NCBI GenBank assembly: GCA_034189135.1
Contig: JAXHVO010000103.1
Location: 26,739-90,738 of the forward strand
DNA length: 64,000 bases
Source: Thermodesulfobacteriota bacterium
GTDB taxonomy: Bacteria; Desulfobacterota; Desulfobacteria; Desulfobacterales; JAUWMJ01
Reading direction: 5' to 3'
The notes under the pieces were generated by a model. The model had not been told where the DNA came from, did not search any database, and worked only from the letters and a program-made list of their open reading frames with translations. This document shows positions 55,839 through 64,000 of this stretch, piece by piece. How positions within the stretch are numbered: the first letter of the stretch is position 1; every line of letters begins with the position of its first letter. Position numbers and translations under genes: made by a program.

Positions 55839-58774
55839 TGATGGATTATAAAATATTGCTCGAAAAATATAATTACCTATTGGAACAAGTAATTCAATTG
55901 ACAGAAGAAAATAACCAGTTGAAAGCACAACTCGGGCTTCGGAAATCCGAGTTTATCCAAAACACTTCCCCAGCAGAAATCGCGGAAAGAAATATAAATG
56001 AGGATGAATCGGCTGACAGGAAACCCTTTTTAAATATTGATAACCAATCCGACACTTTTTCTAAGATCCATCTGTTCATGTCACTTTTCAAAGGCCGTAA
56101 CGATGTGTATGCCAAGCGCTGGGAGAATAAAAATAAGAAGACCTCTGGCTACTCACCGGTTTGTCTGAATCAGTGGCAAAAAGGGCTATGCAGCAAGCCA
56201 AAAATTCCCTGCTCCAAATGCGGAAATAAATTTTATGCTGCTTTAGATGAAGGTGTCATTGAAAATCATTTGCGAGGAAATATTTTGGCCGGCATCTATC
56301 CGATGCTGTCAGATGAAACATGCTGCTTTTTGGTAATGGATTTTGACGATGCAGACTGGCAAAAAGACATCAATGTTCTCAGAGATGTTTGCATGGAGTT
56401 CAACATTCCTTTCGCTGTTGAACGTTCACGATCGGGAAAAGGTGGACATGTCTGGTTTTTTTTCGAAAATCCTTTGCCTGCTGCTTTGGCTCGTAGATTC
56501 GGCACCGCCCTGCTTACCCGCTCTATGGGCAGAAGACATGAAATCCAATTTAAATCCTATGACCGTTTGTTTCCCAGCCAGGATACCATGCCCAAAGGCG
56601 GTTTTGGGAATTTGATTGCACTGCCGCTGCAAAAAGCAGCCAGGGAAAACCAAAACAGTGAATTTATCGATGAAAATTTTCAATCCTATGGTGATCAATG
56701 GGCATTCTTGTCCGCTATCCAAAAGATTCCCGAAGGCCGTCTTGATGGTCTCATATCGGATCTCTCACCCGGCCATGAATTGGGATCATTAAAACCCGAT
56801 GAAGAAGAGGAATCAGAAAAACCTTGGGAAAGACGTAGAGGCAAAATAAAGCTAGAAAAAAGTGATTTTCCAAACCAACTCAATATAGTCAAGGCGAATA
56901 TGCTGTTTGTGCCAAAAGCGGGGATTTCCCAGCGGGCATTGAATCGGTTAAAAAGACTCGCATCTTTTAAAAACCCAATGTTCTATAGGCAACAAGCCAT
57001 GCGTTTATCGACCTACGGTCATCCAAGAGTCATCTCCTGCGCTGATGAAACAAAAGATTACTTGTGTTTACCAAGAGGATGTGAGCTTGATTTGTCCCGC
57101 AAACTGGAACAACTTGGAGTTGATATTCGGATTATTGATAAAACCTATCGCGGGAGAAGAATTGATGTGGAATTCAATGGTCAACTGAGAGATGAACAAT
57201 CTATGGCCCTCAAATATTTAATGCATGACGATACAGGAATACTTTCAGGTACAACCGCATTCGGCAAAACAATCTTGGCGATTAAACTGATTGCCGAGAA
57301 AAAAGTTAAAACACTTATCCTGGTTGATAAAGTAAGCTTGCTATCGCAGTGGAAAGAAAAGCTGTTGCAATTTCTCGTTGTGAATGAGCCCTTACCGAAA
57401 CCATCGGCAAATGAAAAGAAACAAAGGGGAAGAAAGAAGAAAATAGGTGTCATCGGTCAATTGGGAGGTGGCAAAAACATTTTAAGCGGCATTGTGGATA
57501 TTGCGACAATACAATCGCTGAGTCGCCAAGGAGAAGTTAAGGAATGTGTGATAAATTACGGTATGATCATTGCCGATGAGTGTCATCATGCATCAGCTTT
57601 CACTTATGAACAGATTTTGAAAACCGCCCATGCGAAATATATTTATGGGCTGACCGCAACACCAATGAGAAAAGACGGGCATCATCCAATCCTGTTTATG
57701 CATTGCGGTCCTATTCGATATCGGGATAATCCCAAAAAACAAGCGGAGAACAGGCCTTTTGACCATTATATTGTTCCGCGGTTCACATCTTTCAGGGTTC
57801 CTTTGGATAGAGACGGGGACGATGTGTCCATTCAGGAGTTATACGCCGAACTTGTGGATAACGACTTCAGGAATCAGCAGATTATCCAGGATGTCCTTGA
57901 AAATTATAAACAAGGTAGAAACTGCCTTGTTCTATCACTCAGAACGGCCCATGTTCAACTTCTTGTAGATAATTTAAAGGAAGATGTTCAGGATGTCTTC
58001 ACGCTGATTGGCGGCATGGGAAAAAAATCAACTCGGGAAATATTTCAGCACCTCGCCGACATTCCCGCTGATAAAAATATCATCCTGATAGCAACGGGTC
58101 ATTTTATCGGGGAGGGTTTTGACGAGCCACGCTTAGATACACTGTTTTTGGCTATGCCGATATCATGGAAAGGTACACTTCAACAATATGCCGGGAGGCT
58201 TCACCGACTGTATAAAACGAAAAAAGAGGTACGAATCTACGACTATGTGGATATCCACGTAAAGATGCTGGAAAGAATGTACCAAAAGCGTCTCAACGGG
58301 TATGCCTCAATGGGATATAAGGCCAAAGGCGAGGATATAAAAGGTGCCCCTTTGGACATCATTTTTGATAAAGATAGCTTTTTACCTGTTTTTAATCAGG
58401 ATATAGGAGCCGCTAAAAAGGAAATTCTAATTGTAAGCCCGTTTATCAGGAAAAGGCGTTGTACTCAAATGATCGATCATCTCAAGATCGCTTTGGGAAA
58501 TAATATCCGTGTCACTGTCGTAACCCGACCACTTGAGGACTTCAAACCCAAGGACCGGCCCGCGCTGCATAGAATGATAGACCTGCTGAAAAACAACAGC
58601 GTACGGGTTGTTTTTAAATCCAACATCCACCAGAAATTCGCCGTAATGGATCAAAAAACAGTATGGTATGGGAGCATCAACCTTTTAAGTTATGGCAATG
58701 CGCTGGAAAGCATCATGCGCATTGAGAGCGCCAATATCGCCAACGAGTTGATTAAAAGTATAGAAAGCCTATAA
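55838..58774 (+). CDS. Primase-helicase-PLD conflict protein (TOTE type)
   Basis: About 978 aa from ATG 55838. Short N-terminal coiled coil (LTEENNQLKAQLG); an archaeo-eukaryotic primase domain (FKGRNDVYAKRWE, catalytic VMDFDDADW, GKGGHVWFFFENP); SF2 helicase with Walker A GTTAFGKT and DEAH-like ADECHHA; helicase C (TGHFIGEGFDEP); C-terminal PLD nuclease motif HQKFAVMD...GSIN. Such fusions belong to TOTE-type conflict systems, thought to act against invading nucleic acid. It follows the abiE remnant. Confidence 0.85.
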   Translation: MMDYKILLEKYNYLLEQVIQLTEENNQLKAQLGLRKSEFIQNTSPAEIAERNINEDESADRKPFLNIDNQSDTFSKIHLFMSLFKGRNDVYAKRWENKNKKTSGYSPVCLNQWQKGLCSKPKIPCSKCGNKFYAALDEGVIENHLRGNILAGIYPMLSDETCCFLVMDFDDADWQKDINVLRDVCMEFNIPFAVERSRSGKGGHVWFFFENPLPAALARRFGTALLTRSMGRRHEIQFKSYDRLFPSQDTMPKGGFGNLIALPLQKAARENQNSEFIDENFQSYGDQWAFLSAIQKIPEGRLDGLISDLSPGHELGSLKPDEEEESEKPWERRRGKIKLEKSDFPNQLNIVKANMLFVPKAGISQRALNRLKRLASFKNPMFYRQQAMRLSTYGHPRVISCADETKDYLCLPRGCELDLSRKLEQLGVDIRIIDKTYRGRRIDVEFNGQLRDEQSMALKYLMHDDTGILSGTTAFGKTILAIKLIAEKKVKTLILVDKVSLLSQWKEKLLQFLVVNEPLPKPSANEKKQRGRKKKIGVIGQLGGGKNILSGIVDIATIQSLSRQGEVKECVINYGMIIADECHHASAFTYEQILKTAHAKYIYGLTATPMRKDGHHPILFMHCGPIRYRDNPKKQAENRPFDHYIVPRFTSFRVPLDRDGDDVSIQELYAELVDNDFRNQQIIQDVLENYKQGRNCLVLSLRTAHVQLLVDNLKEDVQDVFTLIGGMGKKSTREIFQHLADIPADKNIILIATGHFIGEGFDEPRLDTLFLAMPISWKGTLQQYAGRLHRLYKTKKEVRIYDYVDIHVKMLERMYQKRLNGYASMGYKAKGEDIKGAPLDIIFDKDSFLPVFNQDIGAAKKEILIVSPFIRKRRCTQMIDHLKIALGNNIRVTVVTRPLEDFKPKDRPALHRMIDLLKNNSVRVVFKSNIHQKFAVMDQKTVWYGSINLLSYGNALESIMRIESANIANELIKSIESL

Positions 58775-58957
58775 ATTCAAGAGGTTGAAATTCCCAAAAG
58801 AAAAGGTGCCACCCGAAAAGATCGCACCCTTTCTTAATCCATTATATAACTACTTGAAATATATCAAGATTATGTCCTGGCTCCCCGTGTGCAACCCCCT
58901 TCATAACCGTTCTCTTTCTCCCCCAGTTAACCTAAGTACTTCAATATCAGCGGGTTA

Positions 58958-59527
58958 TCAGAGATCAGGCCGTCCCCGATGAGGTGGAAGTGGTGTTGAG
59001 TCACATTTCCGGTTTGCTTTGGTTTCATCCAGACCGATGGCTTGGTGAGTCAACGTTTGTTCAAAAAGGCCGACAGTGCGCCGTAAATCAGCCAGTTTTT
59101 GTTCCTGTTCCCGCAACTGCTTTTCGTTGAGGGTGAAGCCCCTGAGCAGGTGCTCCCGCAGCACATTGGTGGCCCAGATTCGAAATTGAGTGCCGCGCCT
59201 GGATTTGACACGGTAACCAACCGATATGATAACATCAAGATTGTAAAAATTGACCTTACGGCGGACCTGCCGCCCACCTTCCCTTTGAACTACCGAGGAT
59301 TGCTCGGTAGTTCCCTTTCGGGTCAGCTCGCCTTCTTTGTATATGTTACGGATGTGTAGGCCGATGGTGTCCGTATCCTTATCAAACAGCTCGGCCATCT
59401 GGCGCTGATTGAGCCAGACTGTTTCCTGCTCCAGACGCACATCCAGCGCAGCCTTGCCGTCCGGCGACCGATATAGAATGATCTCGCCTTTATCGGAACT
59501 TTCTGTTTTATCAATGTTTTTTGCCAT
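58958..59527 (-). pseudogene. Truncated RhuM-family protein
   Basis: The first 165 residues match the RhuM family (LNQRQMAELFDKDTDTIGLH, NLDVIISVGYRVKSRRGTQF). The C-terminal half of full RhuM proteins is missing, and the frame ends in an unrelated tail (PPHRGRPDL). An intact relative is at 61837-62892. It is probably a broken duplicate. Confidence 0.7.
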
Positions 59528-59781
59528 TAATCCGTTCTCGGAATATAAATTTCTTGGACAACATTTATTTCGCTGCCCGATTCGCTACCCTATTCATTCG
59601 ACATTACCCAATTGCCATACGGCGATTTTTCCCCAATGGGAGTATTAATTCGCCGGGTTCAACACCGATTGTCCCTTCAACCCGAAGCACATATTCCAGG
59701 TAGCTGTGGCTTCGCTCGTCAAAAGATCGCATCAGCCGAATACGGGGCTGCGCGGTTGAAATGCGTCCCGACCATTCGATT
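59528..59781. other. Gap between truncated RhuM gene and next gene
   Basis: About 250 bp with no coding signal that I can support; it should hold the promoter of the truncated RhuM gene. Confidence 0.3.
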
Positions 59782-60642
59782 TTATTCGTTTTCTCGATCC
59801 TCCCAGGCGGTTTTTCTTTTCACATCATCGATAAGAAATCGCAAGCCCTGGTTGTCGGACGGGTTCAACCAAAGCATTTGTTGAAAGATGTGCTCCGCCT
59901 CGTCAAAGCGCCCAAGCCGCCAGAGACACAATCCATAGCCGTGCATACAGCGCAGAAACGGTCGGTTGTCGATAAGGCCCCATGTCAGCACACCAGCAAA
60001 TTCATCACCCAAAGACAGCTCGCCGATGCGCAGGCCGACTTCATAATGTCGAATGGCAACTTGTGGGCTGTGATCAAAAGTAAAATTGCCCAGATGCGAA
60101 TGGGCATCTAGACAGCGAAGGTCCGCCTGGCACAGCTCCATCAAAATCTTAATTGCCTCTGCCCGCTTGCCGTCATCTTTGAGATCGTTGGACCGGGTGA
60201 TGGGGTCATTGAAAGGATCGTCAGGGGCCTCGCCAGGCAGCACCTGCTCCATTTCGAACATGGGGCGTGGTCCGTGAGAGATGATCGGCTCGGCCCACTC
60301 TTCGATAGATTCGTCATCTTCTCCCCAGTACTCTTCCTTGGGGTCCCACATGCCCATCTCTGCAAGCCCCAAAGGCGCCAGGTCGAGGGCTTTCAGGTCG
60401 ATCCGAGTCGACTGAATATCGCCGGAAAGATACGGATGGCCCCTGTAGCGCCACTGCTTTCGTGGCATTATCTTGACGATAGCGCCAGGCACCACCTCCC
60501 AAAGGCGACTTGTGCGCAGGGTAATGATCCGGTCGCTTCCCAACAAACGGCACCGGGCGGCCCGCTCCTTGATCGCAATGGCAACCAGTTCGACCGGTTT
60601 ACTCAGGTCGATGTCATCGTCTGTCGTCTTGTGCTTTCGCAT
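59782..60642 (-). CDS. Conserved hypothetical protein with TPR-like C-terminus (ST7-like)
   Basis: 286 aa. N-terminal region RIITLRTSRLWEVVPGAIVK and KQWRYRGHPYLSGDIQS is a conserved pattern I recall in unnamed bacterial proteins. The C-terminal part (AIKILMELCQADLRCLDAHS, CLWRLGRFDEAEHIFQQMLW) forms TPR helices. The start codon follows the previous stop directly (TAAATG), so it is coupled to the next gene upstream. Function unknown. Confidence 0.65.
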   Translation of the reverse strand: MRKHKTTDDDIDLSKPVELVAIAIKERAARCRLLGSDRIITLRTSRLWEVVPGAIVKIMPRKQWRYRGHPYLSGDIQSTRIDLKALDLAPLGLAEMGMWDPKEEYWGEDDESIEEWAEPIISHGPRPMFEMEQVLPGEAPDDPFNDPITRSNDLKDDGKRAEAIKILMELCQADLRCLDAHSHLGNFTFDHSPQVAIRHYEVGLRIGELSLGDEFAGVLTWGLIDNRPFLRCMHGYGLCLWRLGRFDEAEHIFQQMLWLNPSDNQGLRFLIDDVKRKTAWEDRENE

Positions 60643-61797
60643 TTATTCTTCCCTCCATATACCGGCCTTCACTAATCGCTGAATCAGCGCCTTGCGCCGC
60701 AGGTGTCCCGCCATGAATTTTTTCAGATTGCTTTGAAATTGATTTTGGGTCGCGAACAGGTCGTAGGCTTCGGCAATGTCGACGAGTTTGCGGCAGGCCT
60801 CGTCATACCCCCGTCCCGATCCGCGCTCGACAGGTTCTTTAACCGTCGCCCAGGCCTTGGGAAAATCGCTGGACAGATTCTTCAGATACGCCTTGCGTTT
60901 TTCACGTCGCTTGATCTCCCGTTGCCTGCGGTTCCGTTTTTGTTTTTCCAGCCGGATTAGACGCGCCTTTTCGGCGTTCTGCCGCAAATTTCCTACCGTA
61001 CGCCGGGGTGCGTCGGTATCGCCCGTCTGTAAGCCGCGCCGCCATGATATGAACCGGTTCCTGATGGACCGTTCGGCCTGCTGCCCCTTGCCCTCCAGCA
61101 GTTGTTTCAAGACCGAATTGATCTCATCCCGGGACAGGGCATCGATCCACTTTTTCATTTCCCGTCGTGAAACTTCCTTCTCCTGCGCAGCCAGACTGCC
61201 CATGCCGGCGCCGGCCAGCAGGTCCGGGTCCACCTCGAGAAATTCGGCCAGCGCCTGCTGGGCCGCAGTCAGGTTTCCCAATCCACTCACGGATAACGGC
61301 TCCATCTCATCATCATCCATCATCTCCCCGGCTACGGCCGCCAGCCATCCGATGTAAAGGCTGCGCAAATCCCCGCGCAGCAATTCATCCCGCACCGGAG
61401 CCAGACGCGCCATCCAGCCGCGGCCGTCCTCCATGCCGAAGCGGTCGTAGTTTTCCGATTCCTCCAGGCTCCAGGTAATGATCCAATGGGTCTTGGTGGG
61501 CTTGATATCCAACAGGTAAGGCACGGCCGCTGCTTTGGCGGTTTCTCGGGTCAAGGCCTCCATGGGCAGACGCACCATGAATATGGCCGTCATCCAGTTG
61601 GCCACATAGACATGGGCATCGAAATAACGCTGCATCAGCTTGTCGGGGTTGCCCTTGAAGTCGCCCCAATTATATTCGTTGGTGAAGCTCACCGGCGTGA
61701 TCGTGGCCCGCGTTGAAAGCGCCCTCAGCTCGGCCATCTCCCCTTCTTTCAGAGGCCGGTCAATGGCCAGGAACTCATAATACTGGTATTCGCTCAT
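60643..61797 (-). CDS. Conserved hypothetical protein (MSEYQYYEFLAIDRPL type)
   Basis: 384 aa. N-terminal MSEYQYYEFLAIDRPLKEGE and FTNEYNWGDFKGNPDKL recur, from memory, in unnamed proteins of diverse bacteria. The C-terminal half is very basic (LEKQKRNRRQREIKRREKRK), so nucleic-acid binding is possible. It is coupled to the TPR gene (adjacent stop and start) and follows the RhuM gene by 39 bp. Function unknown. Confidence 0.7.
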   Translation of the reverse strand: MSEYQYYEFLAIDRPLKEGEMAELRALSTRATITPVSFTNEYNWGDFKGNPDKLMQRYFDAHVYVANWMTAIFMVRLPMEALTRETAKAAAVPYLLDIKPTKTHWIITWSLEESENYDRFGMEDGRGWMARLAPVRDELLRGDLRSLYIGWLAAVAGEMMDDDEMEPLSVSGLGNLTAAQQALAEFLEVDPDLLAGAGMGSLAAQEKEVSRREMKKWIDALSRDEINSVLKQLLEGKGQQAERSIRNRFISWRRGLQTGDTDAPRRTVGNLRQNAEKARLIRLEKQKRNRRQREIKRREKRKAYLKNLSSDFPKAWATVKEPVERGSGRGYDEACRKLVDIAEAYDLFATQNQFQSNLKKFMAGHLRRKALIQRLVKAGIWREE

Positions 61798-61836
61798 GGT
61801 TTTAGTTCAGCCTTTATCCGCCGGTATTGAACTGGT

Positions 61837-62892
61837 TCAATCATCTTTGTTCACCTTGCCGCCATTTTCCAGAAACCTTTTCAGTTCCGCATCGTCGGCC
61901 AACGTTTCATCCCGAGCTTCCTCGGATAGCCGGTGCTGGTTGAAGGCATCGTATTGTTTTAGGGCCAGTTGGTCGGCAACGGCTTTGCTGACCTTGCCGG
62001 GATGATTAAGAATGTCTCGCTCATTGAACTGCAAAAAGGCATCCAGCTTCTCGCGCCAGTCACGCATGAAGATCTGTCGGCGGCGTTTGGCCTGATCCTC
62101 GGCATAGTCCAAGTACATAGTCACGATGCGGTTGAGCCCCTCTATTTCAGCGGCGTTCAGATAGTTTTTGGCAATGGTGACATCGCCTTTGCGCACCCTG
62201 GCTCCTTTCCAGGAAGTCAGCCCCATGTTGGGTTTGGTGGCGTCGGCCCTTTCGGCAATCAGCTCTGCGGCGGTTTTGCCCGCAATGGCAAAATGCAGCT
62301 TGTTCTGGACAATGCTGAAAAACTCCAGCGTCTCCTGGGCCTTGGGGTTGTAGTCCACCGCCAGTTTATAGATGTCGCGGATTTTCTGATAAAAACGTTT
62401 CTCGCTGGACCGGATGTCCCGAATCCGCTCCAGCAGTTCGTCGAAATAGTCGGACCCGATGTTGCGCACCGCCTTGAGCCGTTCATCATCCATGGTGAAG
62501 CCCTTGACCAGGTATTCATTCAGGCGCTCGGTGGCCCAGCGGCGGAACTGGGTGCCCCGGGGGGATCGCACGCGATAGCCCACGGCGATGATGGTTTCCA
62601 GGTTGTAGAATTTGGTTCGGTAATTCTTACCGTCAGCGGCAGTTGTCAAGTATTCCTTGACAACTAGATTTTCCGCCAACTCCCCTTCATTAAAGATATT
62701 TTTCAGGTGCAGGCTTATGTTCTGTTTGGTGGACTGGAACAATTCGGCCATGGTGGCCTGGGTCATCCAGACGGTTTCATCCTGCAGCCGAACTTCGACG
62801 CGAGTGCGGCCGTCCTCGGTACGATACAGGAGCAACCGGCTTTGGAAGGGTAACATCCGCTCTTTATCATTGGGTCCGAAGCTCTTTTCCAT
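61837..62892 (-). CDS. RhuM-family protein, full length
   Basis: About 351 aa. It has WMTQATMAELFQSTKQNISLH (HTH-like), NLETIIAVGYRVRSPRGTQF and the C-terminal part ALKQYDAFNQHRLSEEARDE. RhuM is found on pathogenicity and mobile islands; its exact role is not settled. ATG 62892 has GGAGGATGAG upstream. It leads the gene set RhuM-basic protein-TPR protein on one strand. Confidence 0.85.
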   Translation of the reverse strand: MEKSFGPNDKERMLPFQSRLLLYRTEDGRTRVEVRLQDETVWMTQATMAELFQSTKQNISLHLKNIFNEGELAENLVVKEYLTTAADGKNYRTKFYNLETIIAVGYRVRSPRGTQFRRWATERLNEYLVKGFTMDDERLKAVRNIGSDYFDELLERIRDIRSSEKRFYQKIRDIYKLAVDYNPKAQETLEFFSIVQNKLHFAIAGKTAAELIAERADATKPNMGLTSWKGARVRKGDVTIAKNYLNAAEIEGLNRIVTMYLDYAEDQAKRRRQIFMRDWREKLDAFLQFNERDILNHPGKVSKAVADQLALKQYDAFNQHRLSEEARDETLADDAELKRFLENGGKVNKDD

Positions 62893-62904
62893 CTCATCCT
62901 CCAT

Positions 62905-63435
62905 TAACCATCCAGACCAAAGTGACCGTTGGTTCCTTTTTCGATAGGATTATCTGGCTGCAATGCTTCATGAAAAACCACTTCAACAAAATCGGTTCAG
63001 AAGCAAGCTGGTGAGATTAGCACAATTAATTTTGGAGAATACTTATCTGTATTATCTGATATTATAAAATTAGCAATAGAAGAAGATAGGCCGCTCAATC
63101 ACCAAATTATTCATATGCTAAAAGAGCAGTTAAAAATTAAAAATGTCGTTCAATAAATTATCAAACTATATGAGAAAAAACGGGGTAAAACACCTATTTT
63201 TTGTCGCATTTAGTTTGATCACTCATATAATGTTTTTAAACACACCACAAAATAACATGCCTTCATAACCTGCTTATTTTACTTAATTAATAACATACTC
63301 AACTCATATTTATGTCACATATAACGCATTGAATTCATCAACCACGCATGATCAAACTAAATGCCCCCTCACAATGACCACAATAGAATCGACCTGTGCT
63401 TTGGCTTTGAAGAATATAAACCCAGTATTTCATAA
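62905..63435. other. AT-rich region between RhuM gene and tRNA
   Basis: An open frame on the plus strand at about 62977-63155 reads ISTINFGEYLSVLSDIIKLA and ends KIKNVVQ at a stop. It lacks a start and may be a remnant of a lost gene. Otherwise I see nothing in this stretch. Confidence 0.3.
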
Positions 63436-63462
63436 TGAAAAAGGCCAGGAAATCCTGGCCTT
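63436..63462 (-). terminator. Rho-independent terminator of the tRNA-Asn gene
   Basis: On the minus strand AAGGCCAGGA-TT-TCCTGGCCTT forms a strong 10-bp stem, followed by TTTC. It lies just 3' of the tRNA gene. Confidence 0.75.
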
Positions 63463-63470
63463 GGAATTGT

Positions 63471-63546
63471 TGGCTCCCCAGCACGGACTCGAACCGCGGA
63501 CCCAGTGGTTAACAGCCACTTGCTCTGCCAACTGAGCTACTGGGGA
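63471..63546 (-). tRNA. tRNA-Asn (GUU)
   Basis: A full 76-nt tRNA on the minus strand. The acceptor stem is TCCCCAG/CTGGGGA with encoded GCCA end, the D-arm contains AGCTCAGTTGGCAGAG, the anticodon stem-loop AGTGG-CTGTTAA-CCACT carries GTT, and the T-arm has GGTTCGAGTCC. Confidence 0.95.
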
Positions 63547-63573
63547 TCAGTTTCAAACAGCATAAAATACATC

Positions 63574-63634
63574 CCTACTCAGTGGTTAATCCGCCTCTGG
63601 CGGACCCTGCCAATTGAGCCAGCGGATAATCCCG
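63574..63634 (-). pseudogene. Degenerate tRNA-Asn-like copy with a hairpin insert
   Basis: On the minus strand GCTGGCTCAATTGGCAG and ATTAACCACTGAG recall the D-arm and anticodon arm of the tRNA-Asn gene next to it. Between them lies the hairpin TCCGCC-AGA-GGCGGA, like the one at 39235. No complete cloverleaf can be drawn. Confidence 0.4.
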
Positions 63635-64000
63635 TCTTTGCGAGATCGCTGAATAAAGATTTAAAACATAAATAAATATATACAGCAGAAAATAATGTCA
63701 AGATAAATTTAAATAAATCATATGGCAAGGTCTCTTATGATGAAAGGATATTCATTTTTTCTATATATTTCCTTTCCGCTTCTCATCCCCATAGCATTAA
63801 AGCTTTTTTGTCCCCCCAGCTTCCAGGCTTCTTTGCTTCACATCTTCCAAGCTTCCTAACTTCCTATCTTGCCAGCCTTTTATTAGTCATGACCTCCGGC
63901 CCAGCCGGAGGCTTGCATAAAGCCCTATAAGGGCATCGATACTGATAACCCCTTAAGGGGTATTATTGTGTTAAAATTACTGTTCTGCGACCAAATCCAT
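63635..64000. other. Non-coding end of window with three hairpins
   Basis: Pyrimidine-rich sequence up to about 63880. Then three hairpins follow: CCTCCGGC-CCA-GCCGGAGG (63893-63911), GCCC-TATAA-GGGC (63922-63934) and the palindrome ACCCCTTAAGGGGT (63948-63961). No gene seen. Confidence 0.4.

Noticed and set aside
1..64000. CRISPR array
   Set aside because: No regularly spaced direct repeats of the right length were seen; the repeats found are inverted-repeat elements and hairpins.

Overview
The window looks like chromosome of a sulfate-reducing-type member of Desulfobacterota (Desulfobacterales-like). This is inferred from gene content: an arsR-hgcA-hgcB mercury-methylation locus, NifU/NifS plus cysteine synthesis, many Usp/CBS stress proteins, a lysine-acetyltransferase-type NDP-forming acyl-CoA synthetase, and a probable selenoprotein. 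No rRNA or other marker gene is present to fix the taxon.

Layout. 1-4.6 kb: a cut-off gene, an inverted-repeat element, then a minus-strand nifU-nifS-cysE-cysK operon for cysteine and Fe-S supply. 5-20.3 kb: a minus-strand run that reads, in order of transcription, a transporter/HEAT/cNMP fusion, a B12/radical-SAM-like protein that has lost its cluster motif and carries a GNAT domain, a RimK-like ATP-grasp ligase, a PP-loop ATP pyrophosphatase, a glutathione-synthetase-like ligase, an oligopeptide ABC importer (oppABCDF), and an exported SUMF1-type protein. I infer a dedicated small-peptide or thiol pathway, which I cannot name. A frameshifted radical SAM gene stands divergently at 20.8-22.0 kb, followed by a TPR lipoprotein and a ferritin-like protein.

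23.8-25.7 kb holds the most striking locus. arsR, hgcA and hgcB are adjacent on the minus strand. Read naively, hgcB stops after 72 codons at a TGA. The frame continues for 26 codons to the expected Cys-Cys C-terminus. The TGA is codon 73, where methylating HgcB proteins have an essential cysteine, and it is followed at once by a perfect 7-bp hairpin with a GGUC loop, like the SECIS of E. coli fdhF. I read HgcB here as a selenocysteine protein.

26-47.6 kb is a stress and signalling region: Usp proteins, CBS and CBS-ACT proteins, cytidylate-kinase-like proteins, enoyl-CoA hydratase, an acyl-CoA synthetase/GNAT fusion, two histidine kinase systems and a DASS anion transporter. 48-54.4 kb carries a DUF4143 ATPase whose promoter lies inside a perfect palindrome, a lytic transglycosylase and an M16C protease. 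54.6-62.9 kb is an accessory, defence-like island: recombinase remnants, AbiEi antitoxin with a deleted AbiEii toxin, a primase/helicase/PLD conflict protein, a truncated and an intact RhuM protein, and two conserved hypotheticals. It ends near a tRNA-Asn with a degenerate tRNA-like copy beside it. Several families of small inverted-repeat (MITE-like) elements are scattered through the window.
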